Assembly (NCBI GenBank): GCA_964635545.1
Contig: CAZWOA010000028.1
Location: 1 to 35,507 of the forward strand
DNA length: 35,507 bases
From: JAGPIS01 sp964635545
GTDB taxonomy: Bacteria; Bacteroidota; Bacteroidia; Bacteroidales; Marinilabiliaceae
Direction of reading: 5' to 3'
The notes under the pieces are model-generated. The model was not told the DNA's origin, did no database searches, and worked only from the letters and a program-made list of their open reading frames with translations. Of this stretch, positions 1 through 8,930 are shown in pieces. Every line of letters starts with the position of its first letter. Within the stretch, counting starts at the first letter, position 1. The translations under genes and the position numbers were made by a program.

Positions 1-629
1 ATCATCTCCATCAACACATTGGAGTTTGTTGATATAGAATTATCGAATCGTAATTGAAGCACAAAATCATCATCTACCCTATCGAGTGTGAAGGAGTGGA
101 TTTTTATATCATTGCTATTGATGATTTTATTAAGCAATTCGGAATTACCATAGTGCATATCGGCTACTATACGTAGCGAACGCTGATGGTATTTACGGTT
201 AAATCGACGCTCGAAGGGCTGAATACCCCACAAGATTATAAGTGCAATTATTGTGGTGATGCTGGCCGCAAAATAGAGCCCACCACCAGCTGCAAGCCCT
301 ATGGCAGCCACAGTCCACAGTCCTGCTGCTGTAGTAAGCCCACGAATAGTACCCTGCTTAAGGAACATGATTGTGCCGGCACCTATAAAACCGATACCAC
401 TAACAACTTGTGCTGCAACCCTGGATGGATCCAACCCAACATGCTCGGTTCCAAGCACATCAGCAAACCCATAAGCCGACACAAGCATAATAAGACACGA
501 TCCCACACACACCATCATGTGGGTGCGAAGGCCTGCCGCCCACTCTTTCCTCTCGCGCTCAAGCCCAATAAGAGCCCCAAACAAAGCTGCAAGAAGCAGC
601 CGCGCCAATATCTGATTCCACTCAAGCAT
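1..629 (-). CDS. MgtC/SapB family membrane protein (partial, C-terminus outside window)
   Basis: An open frame runs from an ATG at 629 to the window edge, giving about 209 N-terminal residues without a stop. It shows the MgtC/SapB hallmarks: GLERERKEWAAGLRTH near residues 22-37, then IGFIGAGTIM and RGLTTAAGLWTVAAIGLA in the hydrophobic core. There are about four membrane segments, followed by a soluble tail that starts near residue 150 (FERRFNRKYHQRSLR). MgtC-like proteins are inner-membrane proteins tied to growth in low Mg2+ and to ATP synthase or virulence regulation in some species; the role here is unknown. The family is usually about 220-240 aa, so only a short piece is missing. A possible promoter lies upstream (TATATTTA at 669-676 with TTG at 699-701). 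The family call is secure; the physiological role is not. Confidence 0.9.
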   Translation of the reverse strand, partial: MLEWNQILARLLLAALFGALIGLERERKEWAAGLRTHMMVCVGSCLIMLVSAYGFADVLGTEHVGLDPSRVAAQVVSGIGFIGAGTIMFLKQGTIRGLTTAAGLWTVAAIGLAAGGGLYFAASITTIIALIILWGIQPFERRFNRKYHQRSLRIVADMHYGNSELLNKIINSNDIKIHSFTLDRVDDDFVLQLRFDNSISTNSNVLMEM

Positions 630-668
630 AAAAACTGTTCAATCAATATGAATTACTACTATTTAAAG

Positions 669-701
669 TAAATATAGTGATTTTAATTGAACATTCTTCA
701 A
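669..701 (-). promoter_or_regulatory. Possible promoter of the MgtC-like gene
   Basis: Read on the minus strand, TATATTTA (669-676) matches seven of eight positions of the Bacteroidota -7 box TAnnTTTG. A TTG at 699-701 lies 22 bases upstream as a weak -33 element. The box sits about 40 bases before the ATG at 629. The match is imperfect, so this is tentative. Confidence 0.35.
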
Positions 702-760
702 CACATCATGTTTAAGTTTTCTGGTACCCACCCAAGATGCCTGTATGGTTATTAGGAGAT

Positions 761-846
761 ATCTATCTTCGTTTCAGATGATTGCCGCACATAAAATCTT
801 GGGTATTGGTTTGTTTGGCGGCAGAGCCACCAAACAAACCAATACC
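761..846. repeat. Composite palindromic repeat, copy 1 (degenerate)
   Basis: A degenerate 5' module at 761-781 (ATCT, TTCGTT and AGATGA blocks) is followed by a 21-bp inverted repeat. Its arms are 802-822 and 826-846, with one mismatch, and the loop AGA is at 823-825; the core reads GGCGGC-AGA-GCC. The start of the 5' module is 62 bases from the loop, almost the same as in the copies at 15147 and 34729. An outer pair, ACCCAAGAT at 730-738 and ATCTTGGGT at 796-804, adds further dyad symmetry. The element lies downstream of the GH63 gene and upstream of the MgtC-like gene, so it could also act as a transcription stop. Confidence 0.65.
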
Positions 847-875
847 GGTATCACCATAATACATTGCCATTAGCT

Positions 876-3050
876 CTACTTTTCAATACTATTAAGTAGT
901 TCAAGCATCATCAATATATGAGCCGACGACCAACTAAAGTTAATAGCTTTTAATCCTTCACCGGTCAATGGGTTATAGTTCTCGCGTATAGGCATTCCGG
1001 GTGTCATCACACCTTCTGCATTATTCAAAAACTTCTCTATCTGGCTTTTTACATCATCTGTAAAGCCGTAATTATTCAATCCATCCACACCAAACCATAC
1101 AGGACTGAGCCACACAGGACCTCTCCAATAACCGGTTGGGTTAAACCGCGCATTAGCATAAGATGCTGTAGGAAATGGCACAAACGTATTAAACCTGGCA
1201 GGATCAATAATCACCTCACGCACTCGGGCAGCCTGCTCCTTTGACGCTATTCCTGCCCAAAGAGGATACCATCCCTCGGGCCCTTGTCCTCTACTGGAGA
1301 GAATCTTCTTGGTTTTTAAATCTATATCATAGAAGAAGCCTGTTTCAGCATCATACATGTTTTCACGGATAAAGCCAGCAAGCCACTGAGCCTCACCATC
1401 ATACCTACTTCTCTCATCTTCAAGGCCTAGCACACCGGCCATCTTTGCCAACAACTGCTTTTCATTACAAAGGAATGTATTCAAATCAACAGATTCTTGG
1501 CTTAAAGAGTATCCCAACAAAGTGTTGCCTTCATAATTGTCGAGCACCTCTATACCCCAATCAGCGTCAAAGCGAATATAATTATCACCTCCACTCTCCC
1601 ATGCTGCCGCTGCTATCCGCCCATCACGCACCTTACCATCCGTAGTTTTTGATACCACATTAAGAGGATGAACAGTTGCTCCATACTCACATACACCATT
1701 CTTGTCATGATCGCGATTTCGATACCACCATTGATGATAATCCTTCAGTTTCGGATACATTTCAGCAATAAAATCCTTATCTCCGGTCTCCTCATAAATC
1801 GTCCATACACTCCACGATGCCAAGGCAGGCTTAGAGTTTCGCTCATTCCAATTACCACTCCCCTGCTCTTCATTATAGTAAAATACGCAATCAATTATCA
1901 TTCCAGCATCTTGAGGACGGATAGGATGATTGGGCTTTATCTGATAATCAAACATAGCACGAACACCATTTTTAGCAACTTCGGGCATATAAGGAGCCAA
2001 GCCTGCAGACTGCTTCCAGCTATCCCACGCCCAAACACCATTAAACCACTTATTAAAAGTGCTGGGCACAACACCCTCAGTAAGCAACATCCCCTCGGGG
2101 TTACGCCGGTTAACATTTAAAGTCAACAACGCCTTAACAGCAGTTTGATAATAGCTCACCTCATCGCCAATCCGCTCAGTCACCTTATCCAAGATAGCCT
2201 TCCAACGAGCTGAATTTGACTTCTCTACATCATCAAAAGCAGAAATTAACCGCTTATGGGCAGTTAAAGATTCGGAATATTCTGTTGCACTAAATGTTAA
2301 ACCGGACGCAACATAAAAATCGACACTTTCACCATCAGAGAGGGTGAAATAACTTTGCGAATCTGCAGTTATAGAATTTCCATCTACAATAATATCTACA
2401 GGCTCTCCATAGGTTACTTTAAAGCACATATCTGGGTTTGACATATAGCTCCATTTCTCCTGAACTCCTTTAAAACGAATCTCAAAACCATCATTTGTAA
2501 CCAATGGTGTTAAATCATCTTTATAAGGAAGCAAATCGCCATGCCAACTCACTCTATACTCATTTTTACCACCTTTATTAATTAAGGAATACTTGGCAAG
2601 TGCAGTATGAGAATCAGCAAATTGCAATGAAATATCAAGACTAAACCCCTCTCCCTCTATCTTTTGCGCTAAAACACCCGGATAGTACGACATCTCTTCG
2701 GCAGATGTAAATTGCTGAACTATCCATTGATCATCTATAAGTCTCTGCACCTCAATCTGTGACAACGTGCTAGCTAAATTAACCTGATACTCACCGGCAA
2801 TTATCCAAGGTCCGGTAAATCCGCCCCAATGCTCACTATTGTCAGGCAGGAAATATCCAAACCACGAACCATGGTCGCCAAACCCGGTATAATATCTGTC
2901 AGACTCGGGCAATGCCCTATCCGGAGTATATTTAATATCAAGCAGGTTGGCCAATATTGGGTTTCTATTCTGATTTTCTTTAATGTCATTACCGGGGCTA
3001 CCACAGGCAACCCAGATAACAACAGAAATCAACATTAATATCTTACGCAT
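876..3050 (-). CDS. GH63 (YgjK-like) alpha-glucosidase, lipoprotein
   Basis: The 724-residue protein starts with a lipoprotein signal ending in WVAC (Cys16), so it is probably anchored in the periplasm or at the cell surface. Residues about 50-280 form an N-terminal beta domain, and residues about 300-724 an (alpha/alpha)6 barrel. The barrel carries GVWAWDSWKQ (about 338-347), RNRDHDKNGVCEYGA, ESGGDNYIRFD (about 485-495) and RENYNPLTGEG near 690, all features of E. coli YgjK. By analogy with GH63/GH37 enzymes, Asp489 would be the general acid and Glu690 the base. E. coli YgjK is known as an alpha-glucosidase with a preference for Glc-alpha-1,3-Gal; the substrate here is unproven. It begins 18 bases after the GH2 gene ends and is probably the last gene of the PUL transcript. 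GH37 or other GH63 specificities are possible alternatives. Confidence 0.88.
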   Translation of the reverse strand: MRKILMLISVVIWVACGSPGNDIKENQNRNPILANLLDIKYTPDRALPESDRYYTGFGDHGSWFGYFLPDNSEHWGGFTGPWIIAGEYQVNLASTLSQIEVQRLIDDQWIVQQFTSAEEMSYYPGVLAQKIEGEGFSLDISLQFADSHTALAKYSLINKGGKNEYRVSWHGDLLPYKDDLTPLVTNDGFEIRFKGVQEKWSYMSNPDMCFKVTYGEPVDIIVDGNSITADSQSYFTLSDGESVDFYVASGLTFSATEYSESLTAHKRLISAFDDVEKSNSARWKAILDKVTERIGDEVSYYQTAVKALLTLNVNRRNPEGMLLTEGVVPSTFNKWFNGVWAWDSWKQSAGLAPYMPEVAKNGVRAMFDYQIKPNHPIRPQDAGMIIDCVFYYNEEQGSGNWNERNSKPALASWSVWTIYEETGDKDFIAEMYPKLKDYHQWWYRNRDHDKNGVCEYGATVHPLNVVSKTTDGKVRDGRIAAAAWESGGDNYIRFDADWGIEVLDNYEGNTLLGYSLSQESVDLNTFLCNEKQLLAKMAGVLGLEDERSRYDGEAQWLAGFIRENMYDAETGFFYDIDLKTKKILSSRGQGPEGWYPLWAGIASKEQAARVREVIIDPARFNTFVPFPTASYANARFNPTGYWRGPVWLSPVWFGVDGLNNYGFTDDVKSQIEKFLNNAEGVMTPGMPIRENYNPLTGEGLKAINFSWSSAHILMMLELLNSIEK

Positions 3051-3068
3051 AAATACATTTTTTGATTA

Positions 3069-6000
3069 TCACTTCACTATTTGCTGCCCCTCTTTAATCA
3101 AATCGGTAGTTGATGATGACGGCATAATAACAAACGAGTACGACATCTGCTCAGCAGGAATACAATATTCTGACTGAGTGCGTGCTCCCCAGGTATTATT
3201 ACCTCCTACTCCCATTTGACCATAATCAACAAACAGTGTACTATAACTGCCTTTTTCTATTGATGCTCCGTGTTTATTGGGTGCTCCAGGCTCTTTGTGA
3301 TATAGCTCTGCATAATCGAACGGCAACACATTAACGCTCATCTTATCATCAGCATTCAACATTATACCCTCACCACCCGTAGTTGACAGGTTCATCCAAC
3401 GCACATCGGTCTTGTAGCCTGTCTCCTGTGGGCGCACATACTCAAAGTAGTTATTCTCTACCTTACCATCATACACACCTACAAAAGCACTCTCATAACG
3501 GTCGATATAATTCTCGTGAGGTCCACGACCAAGCCAAGTCATATTATTTAAGTCTGCAACAATATGTGCTACCATGCCAAATCGGGGCATCTCCGGTAGC
3601 TGTACACTTCCTGGTTTAAATTGGTTATCGACACGTACAGCACCATTAGGATATACAGTATAAAGAGTCTCAACCCTTACATCGGTTACCTCATCATGCA
3701 ACACGGAAGTAATTACAGCATTACCACCACCATCCTTCTTATAATCGAAAGCTACGCACTTCATTCTTTCACCGGCATCCTTCCACACTTGTAACCTTAC
3801 TTGAAGACTGTTACCCAAGTCATTATCGGTTACTGCACGCCAGAAGAAAGGTTTTAATCCTGATTTAAAATAATCATTACCTCCTGATGAATAATTAGTA
3901 ATTATCCCTTTAGCTTTACTAAAGGTTACAACACCATTATTGCTTTTAACAATTATATTATCACCATTTTCGGATACCGATACACTTCCCTTTACGTGCT
4001 TAACTGCTTTTGCGGCATACACAGGCAACTGCAACTGCTCGGCAGCAATAACAAATCCTTCGTTCAAGAACGGCTCGGCATTTACCACTGCAACTTCAAA
4101 ATTGAGGTGATACTGCGCTCCCGGCATAGGCGTAATAGCTTTATAAGGAACCTCAACAACCTTAGAACTTTGAGGATTAATAACACCCGTTGCAAGAGTT
4201 CCTTTGTCTATCACAGCACCATCCTCGGTAATAGTCCATGAGAACCTATAATTTTCAGAAGTTTTAAAATCAAATCTGTTTATAACCTCAATCTTATTAT
4301 TGCTGAAAGGAACATTTTTAAAATCGAAATTTTGATACACTTTTTTAACCTCAAAAATATGAGGATTAAGGGTGCGGTCGGCAGCAATCAACCCATTAGC
4401 ACAGAAGTTAGAGTCGTTAACCACACCCACAAATCCTTTATCACCTCCATAAGCCTTAACAGTCCTTCCCTTATCATCTTTAGCAAGCAAAGTTTGATCT
4501 ACCCAGTCCCAAATAAAACCACCTTGCAACTGACGATGTTTATATATCAAATCCCAATAATCGCGCAAGTTACCCACACTATTACCCATAGCATGCGCAT
4601 ATTCGCATAAAATGAGTGGCCTAGGTTGTACTATTGCAGCAAATTCATATAGATGGTATGGACGGGCATACATAGGACAATAAATATCGGAAACTCCGGT
4701 TCGCCTAGAGCCTTCATACTGAACAGGACGTGACGGATCCCGATCCTTGGCATAATTATAGAGGGTTTCGAAATGCTTACCATAGCCCGACTCATTACCC
4801 ATGGACCAGGTTATGATAGATGTGAAATTTTTATCGCGCTCAATCATTCGGCTCATACGCTCCATAAAAGGTTTTTCCCATTCAGGCATATCGGCCAAAG
4901 TACCTGCCTCATGAAAATCCATGCCATGAGATTCGATATTTGCCTCATCCACAAGATAAATCCCATACTTATCGCATAGTCGATACCACTCCTCCATATT
5001 GGGATAGTGACTACAACGCACCGCATTAATGTTAAACTGTTTCATCAGTTCAATATCCTTAATCATGCTTTCACGCGTAATGGTACGACCGGTCACCGGG
5101 TCGTGCTCATGCCTATTTACCCCCTTAATTATTATAGCTTGACCATTTACAGTGAGCACTCCTTGTTCTATCTTAACCTCTCTAAAGCCAAATGGATGAC
5201 TTATCGACTCAACTATTTTACCTTTTGATGAAATTGTATTGATTACCAAGGTATAGAGATTGGGAAACTCTGCACTCCATAACTTAACATCACGAAAATC
5301 CTTTTCAATCACAAAATCACCAAGAATAGTTTGAGGCTTTTTAATATCTTGCTGATAAAGAACCCTGAAACCATCTAGCACTTTTACCTGAAAACTACTC
5401 CCTTTAAATAGTTTATCATTTTCGGGAGTCATTGAGACCTTTAGAGTTGCTCCACCCTCATTTAGCAGGGTCTTTATCTCAAAATCTTTCAGCCTGGCTT
5501 TAGGCCTGGCTATTATCTGCACTTCACGTTCAATGCCGCTATACTTCCAATAATCCTGATCCTCAAGATAAGAGCCATCACTATATCGGTAAACCTCTAC
5601 AGCAAGATTATTGTCTCCTTTTTTCAGCACCTTAGTTACATCAAACTCGGCAGGCAATCTACTATCCTCACTATAACCCACATACTGCCCGTTAACCCAA
5701 CAATGGAAAGCCGACTCTACACCACCAAAGCGCAAAATCACATCCATACCATTCCATGTTTCAGGCACAGTAAAGGTAGTTACATAACTACCTACCGGAT
5801 TATAATCTTCGGGCACGTAGGGAGGATTTGCCGGAAACGGATATCTTACATCAGTATAAATAGGGGCGTCAAACCCTTGCAACTCCCAGCTTCCCGGAAC
5901 TTCAATATCACTCCACTTACTCACATCATACCCATCTTTATAGAAATCTTGAGGGCGAGAAGCAGGATTTTTTGCAAAATTAAACTTCCAAGTGCCATCA

Positions 6001-6209
6001 AGTGACTTAATCCTACTTGAAGCGCCATCCTTCAATGCATCTACTTCCGACTGATGGGGAATATAAAACGCATGTGCATCTAAACGGTTAATAGCATTAA
6101 CCTGCGGATCCATATAAGGCTTTCCTCCCGGCTGTGCTATTACAGAAACCATCCACACCACCAATGATACAGACAACAAAAAACACCTTCTCAACATAAC
6201 CATTTCCAT
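3069..6209 (-). CDS. GH2 beta-galactosidase (LacZ-type)
   Basis: This is a five-domain LacZ-type glycoside hydrolase of about 1,046 aa. From the ATG at 6209 it has a clean signal peptide ending near VSVIAQ, so a periplasmic location is likely. The same frame stays open to an ATG at 6254, but the 15 extra residues are not signal-like, which is why 6209 was chosen (6203 and 6197 are also possible). The N-terminal sugar-binding domain contains GSWELQGFDAPIYTDV. The catalytic barrel has GVNRHEHDP, the acid/base Glu in WSMGNESGYG and the nucleophile Glu in LILCEYAHAMGNS. The C-terminal domain (Bgal small chain) contains WLGRGPHENYIDR. The role would be release of terminal beta-linked galactose from imported oligosaccharides. 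It lies between the LysO pair and the GH63 gene on the same strand. LacZ architecture is certain; the natural substrate is inferred. Confidence 0.94.
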   Translation of the reverse strand: MEMVMLRRCFLLSVSLVVWMVSVIAQPGGKPYMDPQVNAINRLDAHAFYIPHQSEVDALKDGASSRIKSLDGTWKFNFAKNPASRPQDFYKDGYDVSKWSDIEVPGSWELQGFDAPIYTDVRYPFPANPPYVPEDYNPVGSYVTTFTVPETWNGMDVILRFGGVESAFHCWVNGQYVGYSEDSRLPAEFDVTKVLKKGDNNLAVEVYRYSDGSYLEDQDYWKYSGIEREVQIIARPKARLKDFEIKTLLNEGGATLKVSMTPENDKLFKGSSFQVKVLDGFRVLYQQDIKKPQTILGDFVIEKDFRDVKLWSAEFPNLYTLVINTISSKGKIVESISHPFGFREVKIEQGVLTVNGQAIIIKGVNRHEHDPVTGRTITRESMIKDIELMKQFNINAVRCSHYPNMEEWYRLCDKYGIYLVDEANIESHGMDFHEAGTLADMPEWEKPFMERMSRMIERDKNFTSIITWSMGNESGYGKHFETLYNYAKDRDPSRPVQYEGSRRTGVSDIYCPMYARPYHLYEFAAIVQPRPLILCEYAHAMGNSVGNLRDYWDLIYKHRQLQGGFIWDWVDQTLLAKDDKGRTVKAYGGDKGFVGVVNDSNFCANGLIAADRTLNPHIFEVKKVYQNFDFKNVPFSNNKIEVINRFDFKTSENYRFSWTITEDGAVIDKGTLATGVINPQSSKVVEVPYKAITPMPGAQYHLNFEVAVVNAEPFLNEGFVIAAEQLQLPVYAAKAVKHVKGSVSVSENGDNIIVKSNNGVVTFSKAKGIITNYSSGGNDYFKSGLKPFFWRAVTDNDLGNSLQVRLQVWKDAGERMKCVAFDYKKDGGGNAVITSVLHDEVTDVRVETLYTVYPNGAVRVDNQFKPGSVQLPEMPRFGMVAHIVADLNNMTWLGRGPHENYIDRYESAFVGVYDGKVENNYFEYVRPQETGYKTDVRWMNLSTTGGEGIMLNADDKMSVNVLPFDYAELYHKEPGAPNKHGASIEKGSYSTLFVDYGQMGVGGNNTWGARTQSEYCIPAEQMSYSFVIMPSSSTTDLIKEGQQIVK

Positions 6210-6295
6210 ATATTTTATATTAAAAGGAGAGTAAAAACAATCCCTTAAAACCATATTAACAATCTCATTACATATATAATTAGGTAAAACACCAA

Positions 6296-6898
6296 TTATA
6301 TCTTACAAAAGAACGTAACCAAAAACGGCACGGTAAAATCGACCAATATGCCATGAGAGATAGCGATAATAACGAACTCTTTTCCCGAAAACTTGGTAAT
6401 TATCGGCAGTGTAGTATCCATAGTTGTGGCACCACCTGCTGAAATGGGTGCAAGCTTTCCAAACCAAATAACCAATAGGGGAGCAAACAGAAGTGTGAAA
6501 ATTTCACGTATAATATTCGACATCAATGCAATAACACCAAGCTCGGCTCCTTTGAGCTCTGTTATGAATATACTCGAAAGTGAGTAATATCCAAACCCTG
6601 AACCAACTGCCAAACAATCAGTTAACGAACGTTTTTCTAAAAACAGACTTATAACAGCCACGCCAACCAGTGTTCCTACTATTGTTCCCAGTGGCACAAG
6701 AAATATCTTAAGATTCTGATTACGAAGCGCATTAATTGCTTTTTCATCGGAACCTATACTTATTCCCACCAAAAACATAAGAGCATAAAGGGCATATACA
6801 CTAAAATCGTTATCAACAAGTACCTTGGGCAGCAAATCATACACACCAAGCAGTGCCCCAGCCACAAAAAACGACACTATAATTAAACTACCTTTCAT
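6296..6898 (-). CDS. lysO: LysO-type lysine exporter, C-terminal subunit
   Basis: About 200 aa, strongly hydrophobic, with five or more membrane segments. MKGSLIIVSFFVAGALLG begins the family's C-terminal module, and later GSGFGYYSLSSIFITELKG and LVDFTVPFLVTFFC match the LysO (YbjE, DUF340) core. The frame is open to 6982, but that start would add 28 residues overlapping the upstream gene. The ATG at 6898 lies one base after the upstream stop (TGATATG), which implies translational coupling. With the 94-aa partner the total is about 295 aa, close to single-chain E. coli LysO, which exports L-lysine across the inner membrane. Its position inside a PUL is unexpected. Confidence 0.88.
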   Translation of the reverse strand: MKGSLIIVSFFVAGALLGVYDLLPKVLVDNDFSVYALYALMFLVGISIGSDEKAINALRNQNLKIFLVPLGTIVGTLVGVAVISLFLEKRSLTDCLAVGSGFGYYSLSSIFITELKGAELGVIALMSNIIREIFTLLFAPLLVIWFGKLAPISAGGATTMDTTLPIITKFSGKEFVIIAISHGILVDFTVPFLVTFFCKI

Positions 6899-6899
6899 A

Positions 6900-7184
6900 T
6901 CAGTTGCCGTTTTTATTATTTGTTTTAAACCAAAAATGGTATATTCCCCATGCAGCCAATACACTACCCGCCAAAGCCGCAAGCGTAATAACCATGGCTT
7001 CGGCCCCTAAAGTTGTGAGATTGCTTATGATTTGTGGATTTACCCCCACACTAACTCCCAAAAGAAACAAGAGAACATAAATAACATAAGTGATTGTTTT
7101 GGATATACCACCAAATTTCATTTTACCTCTGAGCAAATAACCAATTACTACACCCAGAAACATAAGTCCGATAACTATTAGCAT
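6900..7184 (-). CDS. LysO-type lysine exporter, N-terminal subunit
   Basis: A 94-aa, three-helix membrane protein (MLIVIGLMFLGVVIGYLLRG; VIYVLLFLLGVSVGVN; a third helix near 65-85). It corresponds to the first third of single-chain LysO, including the conserved LLGVSVG motif. Its stop overlaps the start region of the C-terminal subunit (TGATATG), so the two should be made together and assemble into one carrier. The first Met at 7184 gives a natural N-terminal helix. As far as I recall, a split LysO is common in Bacteroidota, so this is not a frameshift. The upstream gap holds a perfect 10-bp hairpin (7287-7319), which may separate this pair from the susD transcript. Confidence 0.85.
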   Translation of the reverse strand: MLIVIGLMFLGVVIGYLLRGKMKFGGISKTITYVIYVLLFLLGVSVGVNPQIISNLTTLGAEAMVITLAALAGSVLAAWGIYHFWFKTNNKNGN

Positions 7185-7286
7185 AATTCTTAATTAATTT
7201 TACGGCGCAAGAAACCAAAAAAAGAGTGTATCTCCCAAAAACAATTCTCTATTATTACACAGATATATCTATTGTATATTAGAAAC

Positions 7287-7319
7287 TTCTTGGTTGACAA
7301 ACAAATTGCCAACCAAGAA
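7287..7319 (-). terminator. Hairpin after the susD-like gene
   Basis: Perfect 10-bp arms TTCTTGGTTG (7287-7296) and CAACCAAGAA (7310-7319) enclose a 13-base loop. It lies 15 bases beyond the susD stop. There is no strong T-run on the minus-strand side, so it could be a leaky terminator or an mRNA-stabilising 3' hairpin. Such a hairpin often sets susC/susD levels above downstream genes. Confidence 0.55.
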
Positions 7320-7333
7320 AAATTTCCTCAACC

Positions 7334-8887
7334 CTAGTTTCTCACATTGGGGTTTGCCTGTATTTCAACCAATGGGATAGGATAAAATTGATGCTTCGAC
7401 ACATCGAAGTTTGTTCGTCCTACAGCATGAAGAGCCTCTTCAAGCTTTCCCCATCTTCTTAAATCGTAAAACCTAAAGTTTTCGAGAGCAAATTCTACTA
7501 TACGTTCATGTTCAATTTGCGCCATCACCTCTTCTTTAGTAACTCCGGTCATGGCCGGCATATCTGCCCTATCTCTCACTTGGTTAATCAGTGGGATAGC
7601 TTTTGCAGGCTGGTCTTGCTGTGCATATACCTCAGCAAGCATAAGCAACACATTTGAATATCTCATTAATGGAACATTAAGACTTGTACGACTCATTCCT
7701 AGCCCGGCTAAAGTACGAGGAAGGTACTTCCTAAAAGCAGGTTTATTGTAAGCTGCCCCCGCTATCCAGTTACCATTGGCATCTTGTTCCCACTCATGGA
7801 ACCAATCATCATAATCGGAGCCATAAACCTTACCTGTACCATCATTAAAATAAGGGTCTCTAAAGAAAATTGAAGCATATAACCTGGAGTCGTAATTGCC
7901 TAATGTAGAGGTTTTACCCTCTTTCATAAATTCATCCATCAGCATTTGGCTAGGCACTATCTCATCCCATCCATCAAGTTCCGAAACACCTATCCACCTA
8001 TGAAGTGCAGTACGATACCATGCTCCATTGGCAGTAGTTTCGCTAAATTGAAGCTCAAACACAGACTCTTCACTATTTTTATTACTTCCATCGAACATGC
8101 TAATAAAATCCTTCACCAGACTTAATCCTGTTACATCGAGCAATGCACTTTCTGCTTTGCCTAAATACTCCGATTTTTTATCTTGCTGCTCGGCAGCCAT
8201 TGTCAAATAAGCAAATCCCAGATATGCATTCGCTGCATTTGAAGTAGCTCTACCTAGCTCACCAGCACTTCTCTCTTTGGGCAAGCGATTAGCAGCTTCT
8301 TTAAAGTCGGCCACAATAAAATCCCACGTCACATTTCTATCTGATAATCCAACTAAAAGATCGGCTTGGGTAGTTGCATATTTATCACGAAGAATAATTC
8401 TCTCGAAATTTAACAACACCTTCATATGGTAATAAGCTCTAAGAAAGTGCGCCTCGCCAATAATCAATTGTTTTATGGCAGGATCAATCTTATCTTCTGA
8501 CATTTCACCCACCTTTTCAATCACCTGATTGGTATAGTTAAGTCCACGATAATTAGCTTCCCAAAATAGTGCCACCTGGCTATTTCCATTGGTGTAATTA
8601 AAATTACTCAACTCAACCCAGTTTGGATAGTTAAGAGCATCCTCACCTAAATTAACCAGATCCTCTCTATAAGCTTCAACCGGCCACTTCACCTCAGCAA
8701 ACTCCCACACATCATAAGCAGCCTCAAGCATAGAGTATGATGCAGCCAACCCTTGTAGTGCATCGTCTTGATTTCTCCAAAAAGTACCGGAAGTTAACTT
8801 ATCCGGAGACTCTACCGTTAGCAGATCGTCGCACGCTGTGAATAAAACTGCAACAATAAATCCTGCGATATATAATAGTTTTTTCAT
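7334..8887 (-). CDS. SusD/RagB family outer-membrane glycan-binding lipoprotein
   Basis: 517 aa with a lipoprotein signal ending LFTAC (Cys19). Features of the SusD/RagB family are visible: the N-terminal SPDKLTSGTFWRNQDDALQG stretch, the TPR-like helices with GEAHFLRAYYHMKVL, and the C-terminal LMRYSNVLLMLAEVYAQ followed by IEHERIVEFALENFRFYDLRRWGK. SusD proteins sit on the outer face of the outer membrane and form a lid on the SusC transporter. The gene follows susC after 43 bases on the same strand, the standard order. Bound glycan cannot be read from the sequence. Length and motifs are normal and no truncation is seen. Confidence 0.96.
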   Translation of the reverse strand: MKKLLYIAGFIVAVLFTACDDLLTVESPDKLTSGTFWRNQDDALQGLAASYSMLEAAYDVWEFAEVKWPVEAYREDLVNLGEDALNYPNWVELSNFNYTNGNSQVALFWEANYRGLNYTNQVIEKVGEMSEDKIDPAIKQLIIGEAHFLRAYYHMKVLLNFERIILRDKYATTQADLLVGLSDRNVTWDFIVADFKEAANRLPKERSAGELGRATSNAANAYLGFAYLTMAAEQQDKKSEYLGKAESALLDVTGLSLVKDFISMFDGSNKNSEESVFELQFSETTANGAWYRTALHRWIGVSELDGWDEIVPSQMLMDEFMKEGKTSTLGNYDSRLYASIFFRDPYFNDGTGKVYGSDYDDWFHEWEQDANGNWIAGAAYNKPAFRKYLPRTLAGLGMSRTSLNVPLMRYSNVLLMLAEVYAQQDQPAKAIPLINQVRDRADMPAMTGVTKEEVMAQIEHERIVEFALENFRFYDLRRWGKLEEALHAVGRTNFDVSKHQFYPIPLVEIQANPNVRN

Positions 8888-8930
8888 AACACTTTATTTA
8901 ACTATAAGTAACTATAACTGTATCTCTCAT

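Noticed and set aside
186..671. Plus-strand frame of 161 residues
   Set aside because: It lies opposite the well-supported MgtC/SapB frame on the minus strand and has an unlikely Cys/His/Lys-rich composition.
6210..6254. Longer start for the GH2 gene
   Set aside because: The extra 15 residues would hide the signal peptide; the start at 6209 gives a normal one.
6899..6982. Extended N-terminus of the LysO C-terminal subunit
   Set aside because: The added 28 residues overlap the upstream gene and do not look like the family; the ATG at 6898, one base after the upstream stop, fits better.
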